From positions 1-29,235 of IMG/VR virus record IMGVR_UViG_3300044630_003661: a DNA stretch of 29,235 nt; one strand, 5' to 3'. The position numbers and the translations under genes are program-made. Shown one piece after another: positions 15,943-25,063 of this stretch (within the stretch, counting starts at the first letter, position 1; every line of letters begins with the position of its first letter). This stretch comes from a virus. The notes under the pieces are model-generated. The model had not been told where the DNA came from. It was given only the letters and a program-made list of their open reading frames with translations, and searched no databases.

Positions 15943-17487
15943 ATGGCCTATAATTTAACAGCTAGCAGACAAACATTATCCGAAGGTGAGTCTGTAGTAT
16001 TTTCATTGAACGGAACAGGGCTTCCCACAGGAACTCTTGTGCCTTTCTCTATATCGGGTACCAATATTAATTCTTTGGATTATACAGGTGTGTCTGGTTT
16101 ATCTGGAAATTTTATTATACGAAATGATAAAAGTCAAGTAATACTAAATTTAGTAAATGATTTGAAAACTGAAGGGCCAGAAACATTAACCTTGCGTCTT
16201 ACCGGTCCTAATAGAAGCGAAAGTATTGCTATAACTATTTTAGACACATCTGTACTTCCTACAGGAAACATTGCGGAATTCTTTATACGACCAAACGTTT
16301 CTACTTTATTTGAGGGGCAATCTGTACTATTTACAGTAACAGCAAAAAATGTTTCTGTCGGAACCGTTGTTCCATATACAATCTCAGGAAGCCTTGTAAA
16401 TTCTGATGTTTTTAACATTCCTTTAACTGGAAATTTAATTTTTGCAGCAAATACTTCACAAGACACTATAGCTTTTGTCAATTTACAAATATTTGAAGAT
16501 AATATAACAGAAGGCGATGAAACTATAATACTGATAATCACCCCAGATTTTCCATATTCTTTAGAAATAAATGGTTCAGCTACAATATATGATAGTTCAA
16601 CATCTGCTTCGCAAAAATTAAATGTTTCTCCGGATTACATAAGTATAGTTGAAGGGAGTAATGTAACATTTACAGTTAATGCCGAGAATGTTCCGATTGG
16701 CACTAATGTGTTTTATCAAATAATACCTTGGACAAGTTGGGATACTCCTAGTGATCTTTTTCCTGCATCAAATTTATCTGAAAATGATTTTGCAGGATTG
16801 TCTTCATTTACAGGAAGTTTTCCTCCTCTAACACAGCCATCTGCAAATTCTTTAAGTAATGTAACATCTATTACGTTCACAACTATAGATGATTTTATTT
16901 TTGAACCAACTGAGTATTTTTATTTAAGTGTCTTTACCGACACCAATTTAAGTGTAGGTTCACCGATTATTGCTATTAGAGATTCGGGGAATACATATCT
17001 AAGAAGTAAATCTTTATTTTCGGGCAACGTGATTGTTTCATTTTTAGAGTCTGCAATATTGAAATCTAATATTGGAGGCACTTTTACTAAACTCGGAGGC
17101 TGGCCAGATACAACTGGACAATTATCAAATTATATGGTTGTTCAAGGAAATACTCCATTTGCTGCAGAAGATTCTGACGTATATTATCAACCATTCTCAT
17201 ATGTAATTAGATCTTCTAGATCTATTGAAGATTGGTTGTTGACAATTAAAGATGTTTTGCATCCAGCAGGTTTTGCTATTTTCAGTGAAATAAATAATGA
17301 GACTTCTCCTGATAATTTAAACTATGCCGGCATACGTGTTAACGAAGATTCAGAAATATTTACATATTCTACAATAGGTGCAGATAGTATAAAAAATTCG
17401 TTGAATGTTAGTAATATTTCAATATCGGGTGTTTATACTAGACCACTAACAGCAGATCTTGTATTTTTAGAAACCAATCCGCAATAA
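15943..17487 (+). CDS. Baseplate protein with Calx-beta-like repeats and gp7-like C-terminal segment
   Basis: 514 residues. Three similar beta units occupy about 3-103, 112-217 and 226-347. Each has a start like LSEGESVVFSLN / LFEGQSVLFTVTAKN / IVEGSNVTFTVNAEN, a middle GTxVPFxISG-type strand, and an end like EGPETLTLRL / EGDETIILII / EPTEYFYLSV. This is the Calx-beta pattern, a domain often involved in calcium-aided adhesion. About 405-452 carries DSDVYYQPFSYVIRSSRSIE, then KDVLHPAGFAIFSE, which resembles the end of T4 gp7 (SRSYYVMKI ... FVHPVGFGFIAIT). The gene therefore looks like a gp7 tail with adhesion repeats in front. It starts directly after the preceding stop. Calcium binding is inferred, not seen. 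Confidence 0.72.
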   Translation: MAYNLTASRQTLSEGESVVFSLNGTGLPTGTLVPFSISGTNINSLDYTGVSGLSGNFIIRNDKSQVILNLVNDLKTEGPETLTLRLTGPNRSESIAITILDTSVLPTGNIAEFFIRPNVSTLFEGQSVLFTVTAKNVSVGTVVPYTISGSLVNSDVFNIPLTGNLIFAANTSQDTIAFVNLQIFEDNITEGDETIILIITPDFPYSLEINGSATIYDSSTSASQKLNVSPDYISIVEGSNVTFTVNAENVPIGTNVFYQIIPWTSWDTPSDLFPASNLSENDFAGLSSFTGSFPPLTQPSANSLSNVTSITFTTIDDFIFEPTEYFYLSVFTDTNLSVGSPIIAIRDSGNTYLRSKSLFSGNVIVSFLESAILKSNIGGTFTKLGGWPDTTGQLSNYMVVQGNTPFAAEDSDVYYQPFSYVIRSSRSIEDWLLTIKDVLHPAGFAIFSEINNETSPDNLNYAGIRVNEDSEIFTYSTIGADSIKNSLNVSNISISGVYTRPLTADLVFLETNPQ

Positions 17488-17490
17488 ATA
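17483..17490 (+). promoter_or_regulatory. Late-promoter-like AATAAATA before gene 8
   Basis: AATAAATA overlaps the preceding stop codon and lies 5 nt before ATG 17496, the same geometry as at gene 25. No Shine-Dalgarno sequence is evident. Function is uncertain. Confidence 0.35.
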
Positions 17491-17495
17491 AACAG

Positions 17496-18797
17496 ATGTC
17501 CAATATAATTACAAAACAATTAAAGATAAACAATTCTAAGAATTTTATAGATAGCGTTTCGTTAACTAGCGGAAATTCTCTATATATGTTTTTAGGAAAA
17601 CCGACTCCTTGGCAAGGAGATGATAATTCTCCACCTTTACCAAAAGATAACCAACAAAACATCACAAATATTTGGGATGAAATGGTTAGTTTAAAAAGAA
17701 TTTATCCAAATGATATAATCAATGTGGTTAAGAGAATAGATTGGTCATATGACAGTGTATATGCAGAATATGACAGTATGGATGAAAATTTATTTGAAAA
17801 ATCTTTTTATGTTCTAAATAGCGAATTTAATGTATATAAATGTATTAGCAATAATAACGGAAATTTATCTAAATTTGAACCTACAGGAAAAAGCCGAGAT
17901 ATAATAACATTAGCCGATAATTATAGATGGAAATTTTTATACAATATATCAATAGGAAACCAGTTAAAGTTTCTTACAAAAAATTGGATGCCTGTATTGG
18001 TAGATGATGATATATCTGTTAATACAAAAGGCGGATCTATAGAACATATAAAAATTCTTAATGGTGGACTTGACTATTCTACAACATCCACAGTTATTAT
18101 AAACGGAGATGGCGAAGATGCTAGCATTGCCCCAAAACTAAGCTTAGGAGTTCTATATGATTTTTCATATAGAAACATTGGTAAAAATTATAGGTTTGCA
18201 ACTGCAAGATTATATGATCCGACAGATTCGGGCAAATATGCAAATCTTAAACCAATAGTAAGTCCTATAAATGGGCATGGGTATGATCCTGTTTCAGAAT
18301 TAGGGTCACATTTTTTAATGATTAATGTTAGAACTGAGTATAATGAAGGATTTGGAGATTTTCCAGGAAAGTTTTCTTTTAGAAAAATTGGAATTTTAAA
18401 AAATCCTTTAGACGCACAAAATAATGTAGCAAATGCAACTACGTTGGCGGCTCTTTCAGGAATATATTTAAATTCCGCTGTTGGTACTTTTTTACAAAAT
18501 GAATTTATTGAAGGAACTACTAGTTTAGCAAATGCATATGTAGTGACTTCTAATGTAACTTTAGGTAATGGTTATATAAAATTTATTAGAAATTTTGATT
18601 TAACTAGTAATTATGAAAAATTTGTACCAAACGAAATAGTATTAGGAAAGACATCTGGAGCAACAGCAAGAGTTTCTAATTTATTATATTCGGAAATAAC
18701 GCCTAATAAGGGTGAAATATATTATGTTGAAAATAGAACTCCGGTAATTAGATCAGCAAATCAAACAGACAATTTACACCTTGTAATAGAATTTTAA
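17496..18797 (+). CDS. 8: Baseplate wedge protein gp8
   Basis: A 433-residue protein, about 100 residues longer than T4 gp8 (334). gp8 is a dimeric wedge protein that binds gp7 and gp6. Family marks: SLTSGNSLYMFLGKPTPWQGDDNSPP near the start, IWDEMVSLKRIYPNDIINVVKRIDW, FYVLNSEFNVYKCISNNNG, and DNYRWKFLYNIS, followed by beta-rich sequence. VLYDFSYRNIGKNYRFA and FRKIGILKNPLD continue the pattern in marine T4-like phages. Position after the gp7-like genes agrees. Confidence 0.9.
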   Translation: MSNIITKQLKINNSKNFIDSVSLTSGNSLYMFLGKPTPWQGDDNSPPLPKDNQQNITNIWDEMVSLKRIYPNDIINVVKRIDWSYDSVYAEYDSMDENLFEKSFYVLNSEFNVYKCISNNNGNLSKFEPTGKSRDIITLADNYRWKFLYNISIGNQLKFLTKNWMPVLVDDDISVNTKGGSIEHIKILNGGLDYSTTSTVIINGDGEDASIAPKLSLGVLYDFSYRNIGKNYRFATARLYDPTDSGKYANLKPIVSPINGHGYDPVSELGSHFLMINVRTEYNEGFGDFPGKFSFRKIGILKNPLDAQNNVANATTLAALSGIYLNSAVGTFLQNEFIEGTTSLANAYVVTSNVTLGNGYIKFIRNFDLTSNYEKFVPNEIVLGKTSGATARVSNLLYSEITPNKGEIYYVENRTPVIRSANQTDNLHLVIEF

Positions 18798-18806
18798 GGA
18801 AAAAGA

Positions 18807-21800
18807 ATGGCAATCGACACAAGCGTATCACCATATTTTGATGACTACACAGAAGATAAAAACTTTCATAAAGTTTTGTTTAAGCCTGGAGTAGCTGTCC
18901 AGTCTCGAGAATTGAATCAAACACAAACAATTCTTCAAAATCAAATTAAGCGTGTTGGAGATTATCTGTTTACTGATGGTCAAAAAGTAACAGGCGTTAA
19001 ACCTAGCGTTAATTTAGATGCAAGGACCGTTAGATTATTAGATCGAAATACCTCAGGAAATACTATTGCGATATCTGATTTTTTAGGTAAATATGTTACT
19101 AGCGAAAATTCTAATATTATAGGTTATGTAGAATTTGTTTTTGAAAAAGATGATCCTAATATAGGAGATCTGCCATCTATTGTAATTAGCTTAAAGAAAT
19201 TTAATACTACGGATAATGGTATATTTGCTCAACAAGATGTACTATATTTTTATGATAGCATCTCCGATGCATTAAATAAATTGACATCTACCTTAACTGC
19301 AGTTGTTGAGGCAGATATTGTTAAAAATGCAACATCTATAGTAACCCCATTCTCTAAATCAATTATTTTAACCAATCCTACAGATTTGATTGAAGTTGGA
19401 GATTTGTTGGTACATCCAAGAATTACTAAACAAGTTTATGTTACAGAAGTAAAAAGCTCACTTGAAGTAATTGTTGATGTTGCTCCAGGTGCAACAATAG
19501 ACGAAGAAAACATTCAATATATTAAACAAGGAACTTGCCCCACTTCTATTGTTACGCAAGATGTTACATATTTTTATAGAAATGGTTATTTGATTAGAAG
19601 CAATTTACAAAAAATTGTTCCCGATAAAAATACAGGAAGTCCGTCAAAGGTTATTGGTCTTTTTGTTAATGAACAAATTATAACCAGTTCCGATGATGCA
19701 TCCTTATTAGACCCAGCAGTGGGAAGTTCTAATTATTTTGCACCAGGAGCGGATAGATTAAAATTTGATCTATCCATTGCAAGTTTTGATTTAAGTCCAA
19801 ATTTAACTGCAGATACAACAGAAAATATTATTCCTTTATTAACAATTAACAAAGGTGAAATTGAATACGTTTCGGATACAGGAATTGAAAGCGAACTCCG
19901 AAAAGAAATAGAGCAAAGAACATATGACGAATCGGGAAACTATGTAGTTAATGAATTTATCATTACTCCCGTATCAACAACAGACCAGGATACAAATCTT
20001 AAAATTAATGTGTCCGGAGGTAAAGCATATGTAGGTGGCAGAGAAGTCACTACAATTTCAACTACAGAAATAAACATTCCTAGACCGGTTAATACAGAAA
20101 CAAAAACAGGATATAATATTACTACTACACAAGGTAATTATATGCGTATAAAGGACTTAAACTTTATAGGCGGCAGTAATATGATTATCCCAAAAGCAGA
20201 TAATATTACTCAAGGTGAAATCTATCTTGAAATGCATAGTATACCCAATCCTACAACTAGTGCAACTAAGGTTGGTGAAGTAGTATTTAAAAATATTGAA
20301 TATGATAGTTCTTTAGGCACTGGTACACAATTTAAACTTTTCTATCATAATTTTTCTACGGTACAAGATGCCCCTGCAACATGGGAAGCTTGGTCAGCTA
20401 AATATGGAATTAGTGTGGCAGATGGTCAATTTATTGCAAACACATTCTTTTCATCTCCAACTGCATCAACATTATTAGGTAATTATGGGGTTGCAAATAC
20501 ACCATCTTATGCTTTATATAGAGAACCCGAAGTGGATGAGGTCGCATATTGGTACAGACAATGGGTAGCAGATGGAAGAGATATTGCAATAACTAAAAGA
20601 AAATTTGCTGAAAGTATTTTAAGTAATTCTTTATCTAGTGATTATACTAGATTAACAACAACTACAAAAGCATTTTCTCAAGTTTTAAATGGTAGTCCTT
20701 TTGCCGATGGTTTAATTAATGCAAAGCAAGTTAAAAGTATTGTAGGTGTTGCTAACGCCAAAACAAATCATCTAACATCTGCATCATATGGTCAGCCGTT
20801 TTTCTATGCTAATATTGCTGCAGCGGGCCTGGATGCTAGAAATAATTTAACAATTATTGATCCTCGTTCTTCAGATGCGTTGGTGTTTAAAGTTGGTTCT
20901 AAAGAATTTATTAAATCCATAACAAATATTAGAACAACCTATTCAAGAGTTATTAGAAACGCTGTTTTCACAAATGGTATTTTTACAAAATCTTTATTAT
21001 ATCCAGAATCATTTCCACAAGGAGACGGAGTAGTTGTTGCTAGTACAGCAAGAACAAACTTTATTATAAGTGTTAAATCTGGAGCAACTGCAAGTGTAGG
21101 TAACGGTGTTTTTAATTTTTCACAAGGATCGGTAACAATATCATCTGATTCTAGTATAGCAACTATCAATTTAGGCGATAATACTTTTAACGGTATTGCT
21201 GATATAGAATTTTTAGTTCAATCTGATAATCTTACTCCTAGAACCAAAACATTGGTAAAGGATGCTTATCAGTTTGTTAATGTTACTAATGCGGAAATTG
21301 AATATAATTTAAAAATTTCAGATATTGCCAAACATCATGGGGCATACAAATTAATAAACAATAATAAGTTTAAGGGAAGTTGGTTATCCAATGTATCTTA
21401 TGATTATAATGAAGTTGTTATTAAAGATGGTTCTATATACAATGCTATTAGACCATCATCAAATGTAAGTGTATTAGAAACCAATAACTGGTCTAGATTA
21501 CAAGTAGTATCTAATGATTTTATACTATCCGATGGTCAAAGAGATGGTTGGTATGATCATGGCTCTGTAAAATTTGTAGGAGCAACATCTCAAATTCCAG
21601 GAAACGTTCTTGTAGCTTATGATTATTTCACACATACAGGTGACGGCCCATGTACTGCAGATTCATATCCTGAAACTTATTACAGAGAAATTCCAACATA
21701 TAAATCTGTTGTAGATTCTAAAGAATATAATTTAGTTGATTGTTTAGATTTTAGACCAAAACGAATCAACGGTAGTGATTATTTAAATTTTGAGACAGCA

Positions 21801-23108
21801 GTATTTCCGGTATCATATGTAAATACAGATGCAGATGTTACATATTATCTAGCTAGAACAGATATACTTTATGTGAGTAAAGATAATATTAATTTTGACT
21901 CTCCATATAATAGATTGTATGTAGAAACAGGTGTAAATTCTAGTGGTCTTTTTGTCCAAGATGATCCTATAGTTAAATCAAGATTGGCAATAGCAACATT
22001 ACAAATACCTCCTTTTGCAGAGAGCGCATTTGAAATTGATATTGTATATCGAGACAATCAAAGATTTACTATGCAAGATATTGCAAAAATTGAAAGAACT
22101 ACTATTGCATTGGATAAAGCAATTAGAGTTCAAGCAATAGAAATTGCAAATTTAAAATCTATTATTGTCAACGATAACGGCGACACATTATTGAAGTCGG
22201 GTATTCTTGTAGAAAATTTTACAGATTTTAGTAAAGCAGATATAGAAAATCCAAATTATTCAATTGCAATTTCTCCATCGGAGGGCGTATGTGAACCGCT
22301 ATTTACAGCACATAATTTAAATTTAGAAATTGTTTCTGCATCGAACTTTAATCTTGCAGATGGTATTATAACCGCAAAATATACTAATGAAGTTTTCATT
22401 AGTCAAGTTGAAGCTAATTCATTTGTAAATCCAAATCCTGGCGGCATTGACGATCGTAGAGGAAGAGCATATATTAGTAAACGTAATACTTATTCTCTTA
22501 ATTTATTAGAATGGGGTCTTGTTGGAGTAGGGCTTTATGTTGCAGGTTCAGCCGCATTTGCGGGCGTAACCGCTGCATTTGCAGCAGGTGCATCTTTAGC
22601 AAGTATTGGGGTGGCCGCTGGTGCAGCGTGGACAGCAGCACAGGCCGCCATATTTAATGTCGGCGTGGTGCTCGAGGCAGGTGCTAGTTTAATACTTGGA
22701 GGAATAGCCGCCACGAATACCTTTTTCGTGGCCACGCTGGGATTCCCACCGCTTCTTGCAGGTATTGCTACAGTTATAGTAGTAGTAGCAGTAGCAGCAG
22801 TTATACTAGAAGGCGCGAAAGACGTAGTAAAATGGGTAGACAAAAAGGTCGGGCAAGCTAAAAGATGGTGGAAAAAAACTTTCTCAGATAATAGGATGAA
22901 AAAGAATGTCAAATTTATTCGCAAAATTAAACCAGGATTAAATTTATATAAATTTGAATATAAAAAACCGTTTAAGAAATTAACAGGAGCAGGCTATGGA
23001 ACATTCTATGGTTTAATGGCTCAAGAAGTTGAAAAAATATATCCAAAAGCTGTTATTACTGAGAACAACGGATATAAATCTATAAATTATTCACTAATAG
23101 GAATTTAA
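18807..23108 (+). CDS. Giant mosaic virion protein (DUF4815-type) with S74 chaperone C-terminus
   Basis: 1433 residues. The N-terminus (SPYFDDYTEDKNFHKVLFKPG, VQSRELNQTQTILQNQIKRVGDYLF) is that of the large DUF4815-type virion proteins that follow gp8 in marine T4-like phages. About 565-605 (YREPEVDEVAYWYRQWVADG) resembles DUF4214. About 856-898 (GSWLSNVSYDYNEVVIKDGSIY ... NNWSRL) has the spacing of a CBM5/12-like carbohydrate-binding fold. About 1233-1335 is Ala/Gly/Val-rich and strongly hydrophobic, then a basic Trp-containing stretch. 1360-1433 is a short S74 intramolecular chaperone: SDNRMKKNV, YGLMAQEVEKIYPKAV, SINYSL. S74 domains help trimers fold and often cut themselves off near that Ser. 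AAGGA lies 6 nt before the ATG. Likely at the baseplate edge or fibre base. Confidence 0.8.
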   Translation: MAIDTSVSPYFDDYTEDKNFHKVLFKPGVAVQSRELNQTQTILQNQIKRVGDYLFTDGQKVTGVKPSVNLDARTVRLLDRNTSGNTIAISDFLGKYVTSENSNIIGYVEFVFEKDDPNIGDLPSIVISLKKFNTTDNGIFAQQDVLYFYDSISDALNKLTSTLTAVVEADIVKNATSIVTPFSKSIILTNPTDLIEVGDLLVHPRITKQVYVTEVKSSLEVIVDVAPGATIDEENIQYIKQGTCPTSIVTQDVTYFYRNGYLIRSNLQKIVPDKNTGSPSKVIGLFVNEQIITSSDDASLLDPAVGSSNYFAPGADRLKFDLSIASFDLSPNLTADTTENIIPLLTINKGEIEYVSDTGIESELRKEIEQRTYDESGNYVVNEFIITPVSTTDQDTNLKINVSGGKAYVGGREVTTISTTEINIPRPVNTETKTGYNITTTQGNYMRIKDLNFIGGSNMIIPKADNITQGEIYLEMHSIPNPTTSATKVGEVVFKNIEYDSSLGTGTQFKLFYHNFSTVQDAPATWEAWSAKYGISVADGQFIANTFFSSPTASTLLGNYGVANTPSYALYREPEVDEVAYWYRQWVADGRDIAITKRKFAESILSNSLSSDYTRLTTTTKAFSQVLNGSPFADGLINAKQVKSIVGVANAKTNHLTSASYGQPFFYANIAAAGLDARNNLTIIDPRSSDALVFKVGSKEFIKSITNIRTTYSRVIRNAVFTNGIFTKSLLYPESFPQGDGVVVASTARTNFIISVKSGATASVGNGVFNFSQGSVTISSDSSIATINLGDNTFNGIADIEFLVQSDNLTPRTKTLVKDAYQFVNVTNAEIEYNLKISDIAKHHGAYKLINNNKFKGSWLSNVSYDYNEVVIKDGSIYNAIRPSSNVSVLETNNWSRLQVVSNDFILSDGQRDGWYDHGSVKFVGATSQIPGNVLVAYDYFTHTGDGPCTADSYPETYYREIPTYKSVVDSKEYNLVDCLDFRPKRINGSDYLNFETAVFPVSYVNTDADVTYYLARTDILYVSKDNINFDSPYNRLYVETGVNSSGLFVQDDPIVKSRLAIATLQIPPFAESAFEIDIVYRDNQRFTMQDIAKIERTTIALDKAIRVQAIEIANLKSIIVNDNGDTLLKSGILVENFTDFSKADIENPNYSIAISPSEGVCEPLFTAHNLNLEIVSASNFNLADGIITAKYTNEVFISQVEANSFVNPNPGGIDDRRGRAYISKRNTYSLNLLEWGLVGVGLYVAGSAAFAGVTAAFAAGASLASIGVAAGAAWTAAQAAIFNVGVVLEAGASLILGGIAATNTFFVATLGFPPLLAGIATVIVVVAVAAVILEGAKDVVKWVDKKVGQAKRWWKKTFSDNRMKKNVKFIRKIKPGLNLYKFEYKKPFKKLTGAGYGTFYGLMAQEVEKIYPKAVITENNGYKSINYSLIGI
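22710..22732. repeat. Perfect 8-bp inverted repeat within coding sequence
   Basis: GCCACGAA (22710-22717) and TTCGTGGC (22725-22732) pair perfectly across a 7-nt loop. It lies inside the GC-rich hydrophobic segment of the 1433-residue protein gene. No T-run follows, so it is not a typical terminator. Confidence 0.7.
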
Positions 23109-23110
23109 AA

Positions 23111-24853
23111 ATGACAGGCTCTATCAAAAACGAAATAGATGAATCACAAAATCGTACTTCCACTGTTTCTACGAAAAAAACCAGTGCAGATACATTGTAT
23201 GCCGGTGAAGAAGTCTTGGCATTTGCCGTTGTAGAAATGCCCCCTAATACAAGAATATACGTTTATTGTAATGGCGTAAATATTACAGAATTTTGTGGTC
23301 CAAGGACATCTAGTGCGCAAATCGGAGATCCTATTGTAACAAATCAAACAGGAAGCGCTGCGGGTATATTATACATTCCAAGTGGCAACGAAAAATATAG
23401 ATTTTTAGTAGGGGAAATAGTTTTATCATTCTCAGATAGTTCTACGGGTATAGAAAATTCTACATACTTAACAGAAACAATTCTATATAATCACGGATTA
23501 AAATTAACCAATACTGAAGAAGGCGGTACAATTTCTCTTAGAAAAACTGAGAAAATAAGAACAAATCCTTTAGGTAATACTTTACAAGTTAATACTACTC
23601 AATTAAGATTAGATCCTCTTGCTCAAACTTTTTTTGTGGACGAAGTTAAATATCCATTGGGTATATATTTAACTTCTGTGAATTTATTCATATATGAAAA
23701 AGATCCTGTTTATCCAATTGCAATTGAATTGAGACAAATGGTCAATGGTGTACCTTCTACTACAGAATTCCTTTCAGGTAGTTTTGTTCTAAGAAATTCT
23801 GCAGATATTTCTGTATATGACCCGGTATCTCAGCAATCACCCACAACCCCATTTATATTTACCCATCCTATCTTTTTAAAGCCTGGAGAATGGGCATTCT
23901 GTGTTATGACTAAGTCTGCAAGATATAGTTTATTAACAGCAAAAAATGGAGAAGGTTTAACAGTTAAACAGCCTTTTGCAGGAAGATTATTTAAAGCTCA
24001 AAATACAGGTAATTGGGTAGGAGATGATAATGAAGATTTGACTTTTGCTCTTACAAAAGCAGTATTTGAAACGGGTAGTGTTACAATCAATGCAAAATCT
24101 CTTGCAATTCCTGATGGAGGATTGGAATACAATAGGTTCCGATTATTATCCACAGCCGCAGAATTTGGAGACACTGCAGGAGTTTCTTATAAAATACAGA
24201 CAACTGCCGCGGGCACAAGAGATAAGTCAGATATACAAGAAGTTAAACCTGGGCAAAATGCAGAATTAACAGGAAGACAGACTGCAACACAAGCGGGAGA
24301 TGTAAACTTACAAATAGAAATTACGTCTAAATCTAAAGATATTTCTCCTATGTTGGATAACCAACTATTAGCTGCTCAAGTTTTTAAAACAAATATTACC
24401 GATTACACACAAGCAATATCCGATAGCGAACTAAAACCTAGCAATGGTTCAGCTCAAGCAAGGTATATAAGTAAACCCGTGGCACTTGCATCCGGGTTTG
24501 ATTCTACAGGTTTAGAAGTTAAAATTGATGTTGCTCGTCAGGTAGGAACGGATGTAGAAGTATTTTGCAGAGTATTAGCAAGAGATGATAATACAGTATC
24601 CAACGGGATTAGTGATAAGTATTGGATAAAAATGCCATTGGTTACACCTTCAGAAAAAACATTTTGCGGTACGGATGTAATTTATAGTACAGAAACCTAC
24701 AGATTATTAGAACCAAGATTAGGATATAAAGTTGCTTCATCTAGTGCAAAATATGAAACATTTGCATATTATCAAGTTAAGGTTGTATTCTATTCAAACA
24801 ATTCTTTATATCAACCAAGCTTGAAATCTTTATCTGCGATTTCTGTAATATAA
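23111..24853 (+). CDS. Large virion structural protein, baseplate/fibre attachment type
   Basis: 580 residues. The central part (RLDPLAQTFFVDEVKYPLGI, then LTSVNLFIYEKDPVYPIAIELRQMVNGVPS, then IFLKPGEWAFCVMTKSARYSLL and FAGRLFKAQNTGNWVGDDNEDLTFAL) is a pattern I recognise from virion proteins of cyanophages and other marine T4-like phages, located after gp8 as here. The C-terminal part is beta-rich (GLEVKIDVARQVGTDVEVFCRVLARDD). The function is not established; its position suggests a baseplate periphery role comparable with T4 gp9 or gp10, though no specific similarity to them was seen. The stop overlaps the next ATG by 1 nt. Confidence 0.75.
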   Translation: MTGSIKNEIDESQNRTSTVSTKKTSADTLYAGEEVLAFAVVEMPPNTRIYVYCNGVNITEFCGPRTSSAQIGDPIVTNQTGSAAGILYIPSGNEKYRFLVGEIVLSFSDSSTGIENSTYLTETILYNHGLKLTNTEEGGTISLRKTEKIRTNPLGNTLQVNTTQLRLDPLAQTFFVDEVKYPLGIYLTSVNLFIYEKDPVYPIAIELRQMVNGVPSTTEFLSGSFVLRNSADISVYDPVSQQSPTTPFIFTHPIFLKPGEWAFCVMTKSARYSLLTAKNGEGLTVKQPFAGRLFKAQNTGNWVGDDNEDLTFALTKAVFETGSVTINAKSLAIPDGGLEYNRFRLLSTAAEFGDTAGVSYKIQTTAAGTRDKSDIQEVKPGQNAELTGRQTATQAGDVNLQIEITSKSKDISPMLDNQLLAAQVFKTNITDYTQAISDSELKPSNGSAQARYISKPVALASGFDSTGLEVKIDVARQVGTDVEVFCRVLARDDNTVSNGISDKYWIKMPLVTPSEKTFCGTDVIYSTETYRLLEPRLGYKVASSSAKYETFAYYQVKVVFYSNNSLYQPSLKSLSAISVI

Positions 24854-25059
24854 TGAACAACTATTACGTTCCGATCGAAGGCGAACCTGGTTATGTAAAG
24901 GATGTTAGATCTTCTGCTTTATTAAATACAGATTTAGGTGCCTTGCAAGAATACAAACAAAAGAAAAAACATTCTAAACAAATTTTGTCAATGCAAGAAG
25001 AAATAAATATGTTAAGAGCTGAGATAGAACAAATTAAAAACCATCTTCAAATAAGTTAA
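24853..25059 (+). CDS. Small conserved coiled-coil virion-type protein
   Basis: 68 residues. The first part (YYVPIEGEPGYVKDVRSSALLNTDLGALQEYKQ) resembles short proteins in tail regions of T4-like marine phages (a V-P-x-x-G, x-V-x-D-x-x-S-x-A-I/L-L-N-T-D pattern). The second part (LSMQEEINMLRAEIEQIKNHL) is a clear coiled coil with Leu/Ile/Met at a and d positions. It could trimerise or anchor to a fibre or baseplate protein. Function unknown. Starts within the preceding stop (TAATG). Confidence 0.65.
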   Translation: MNNYYVPIEGEPGYVKDVRSSALLNTDLGALQEYKQKKKHSKQILSMQEEINMLRAEIEQIKNHLQIS

Positions 25060-25063
25060 GACT

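Noticed and set aside
17289-17296. AATAAATA inside the Calx-beta gene, about 200 bp before gene 8
   Set aside because: Lies mid-gene without clear relation to a start. Similar matches are expected by chance in AT-rich DNA.
22535-22924. 129-residue - strand open frame within the giant protein gene
   Set aside because: Antisense of the GC-rich Ala/Gly segment, with no upstream start signal and low complexity.
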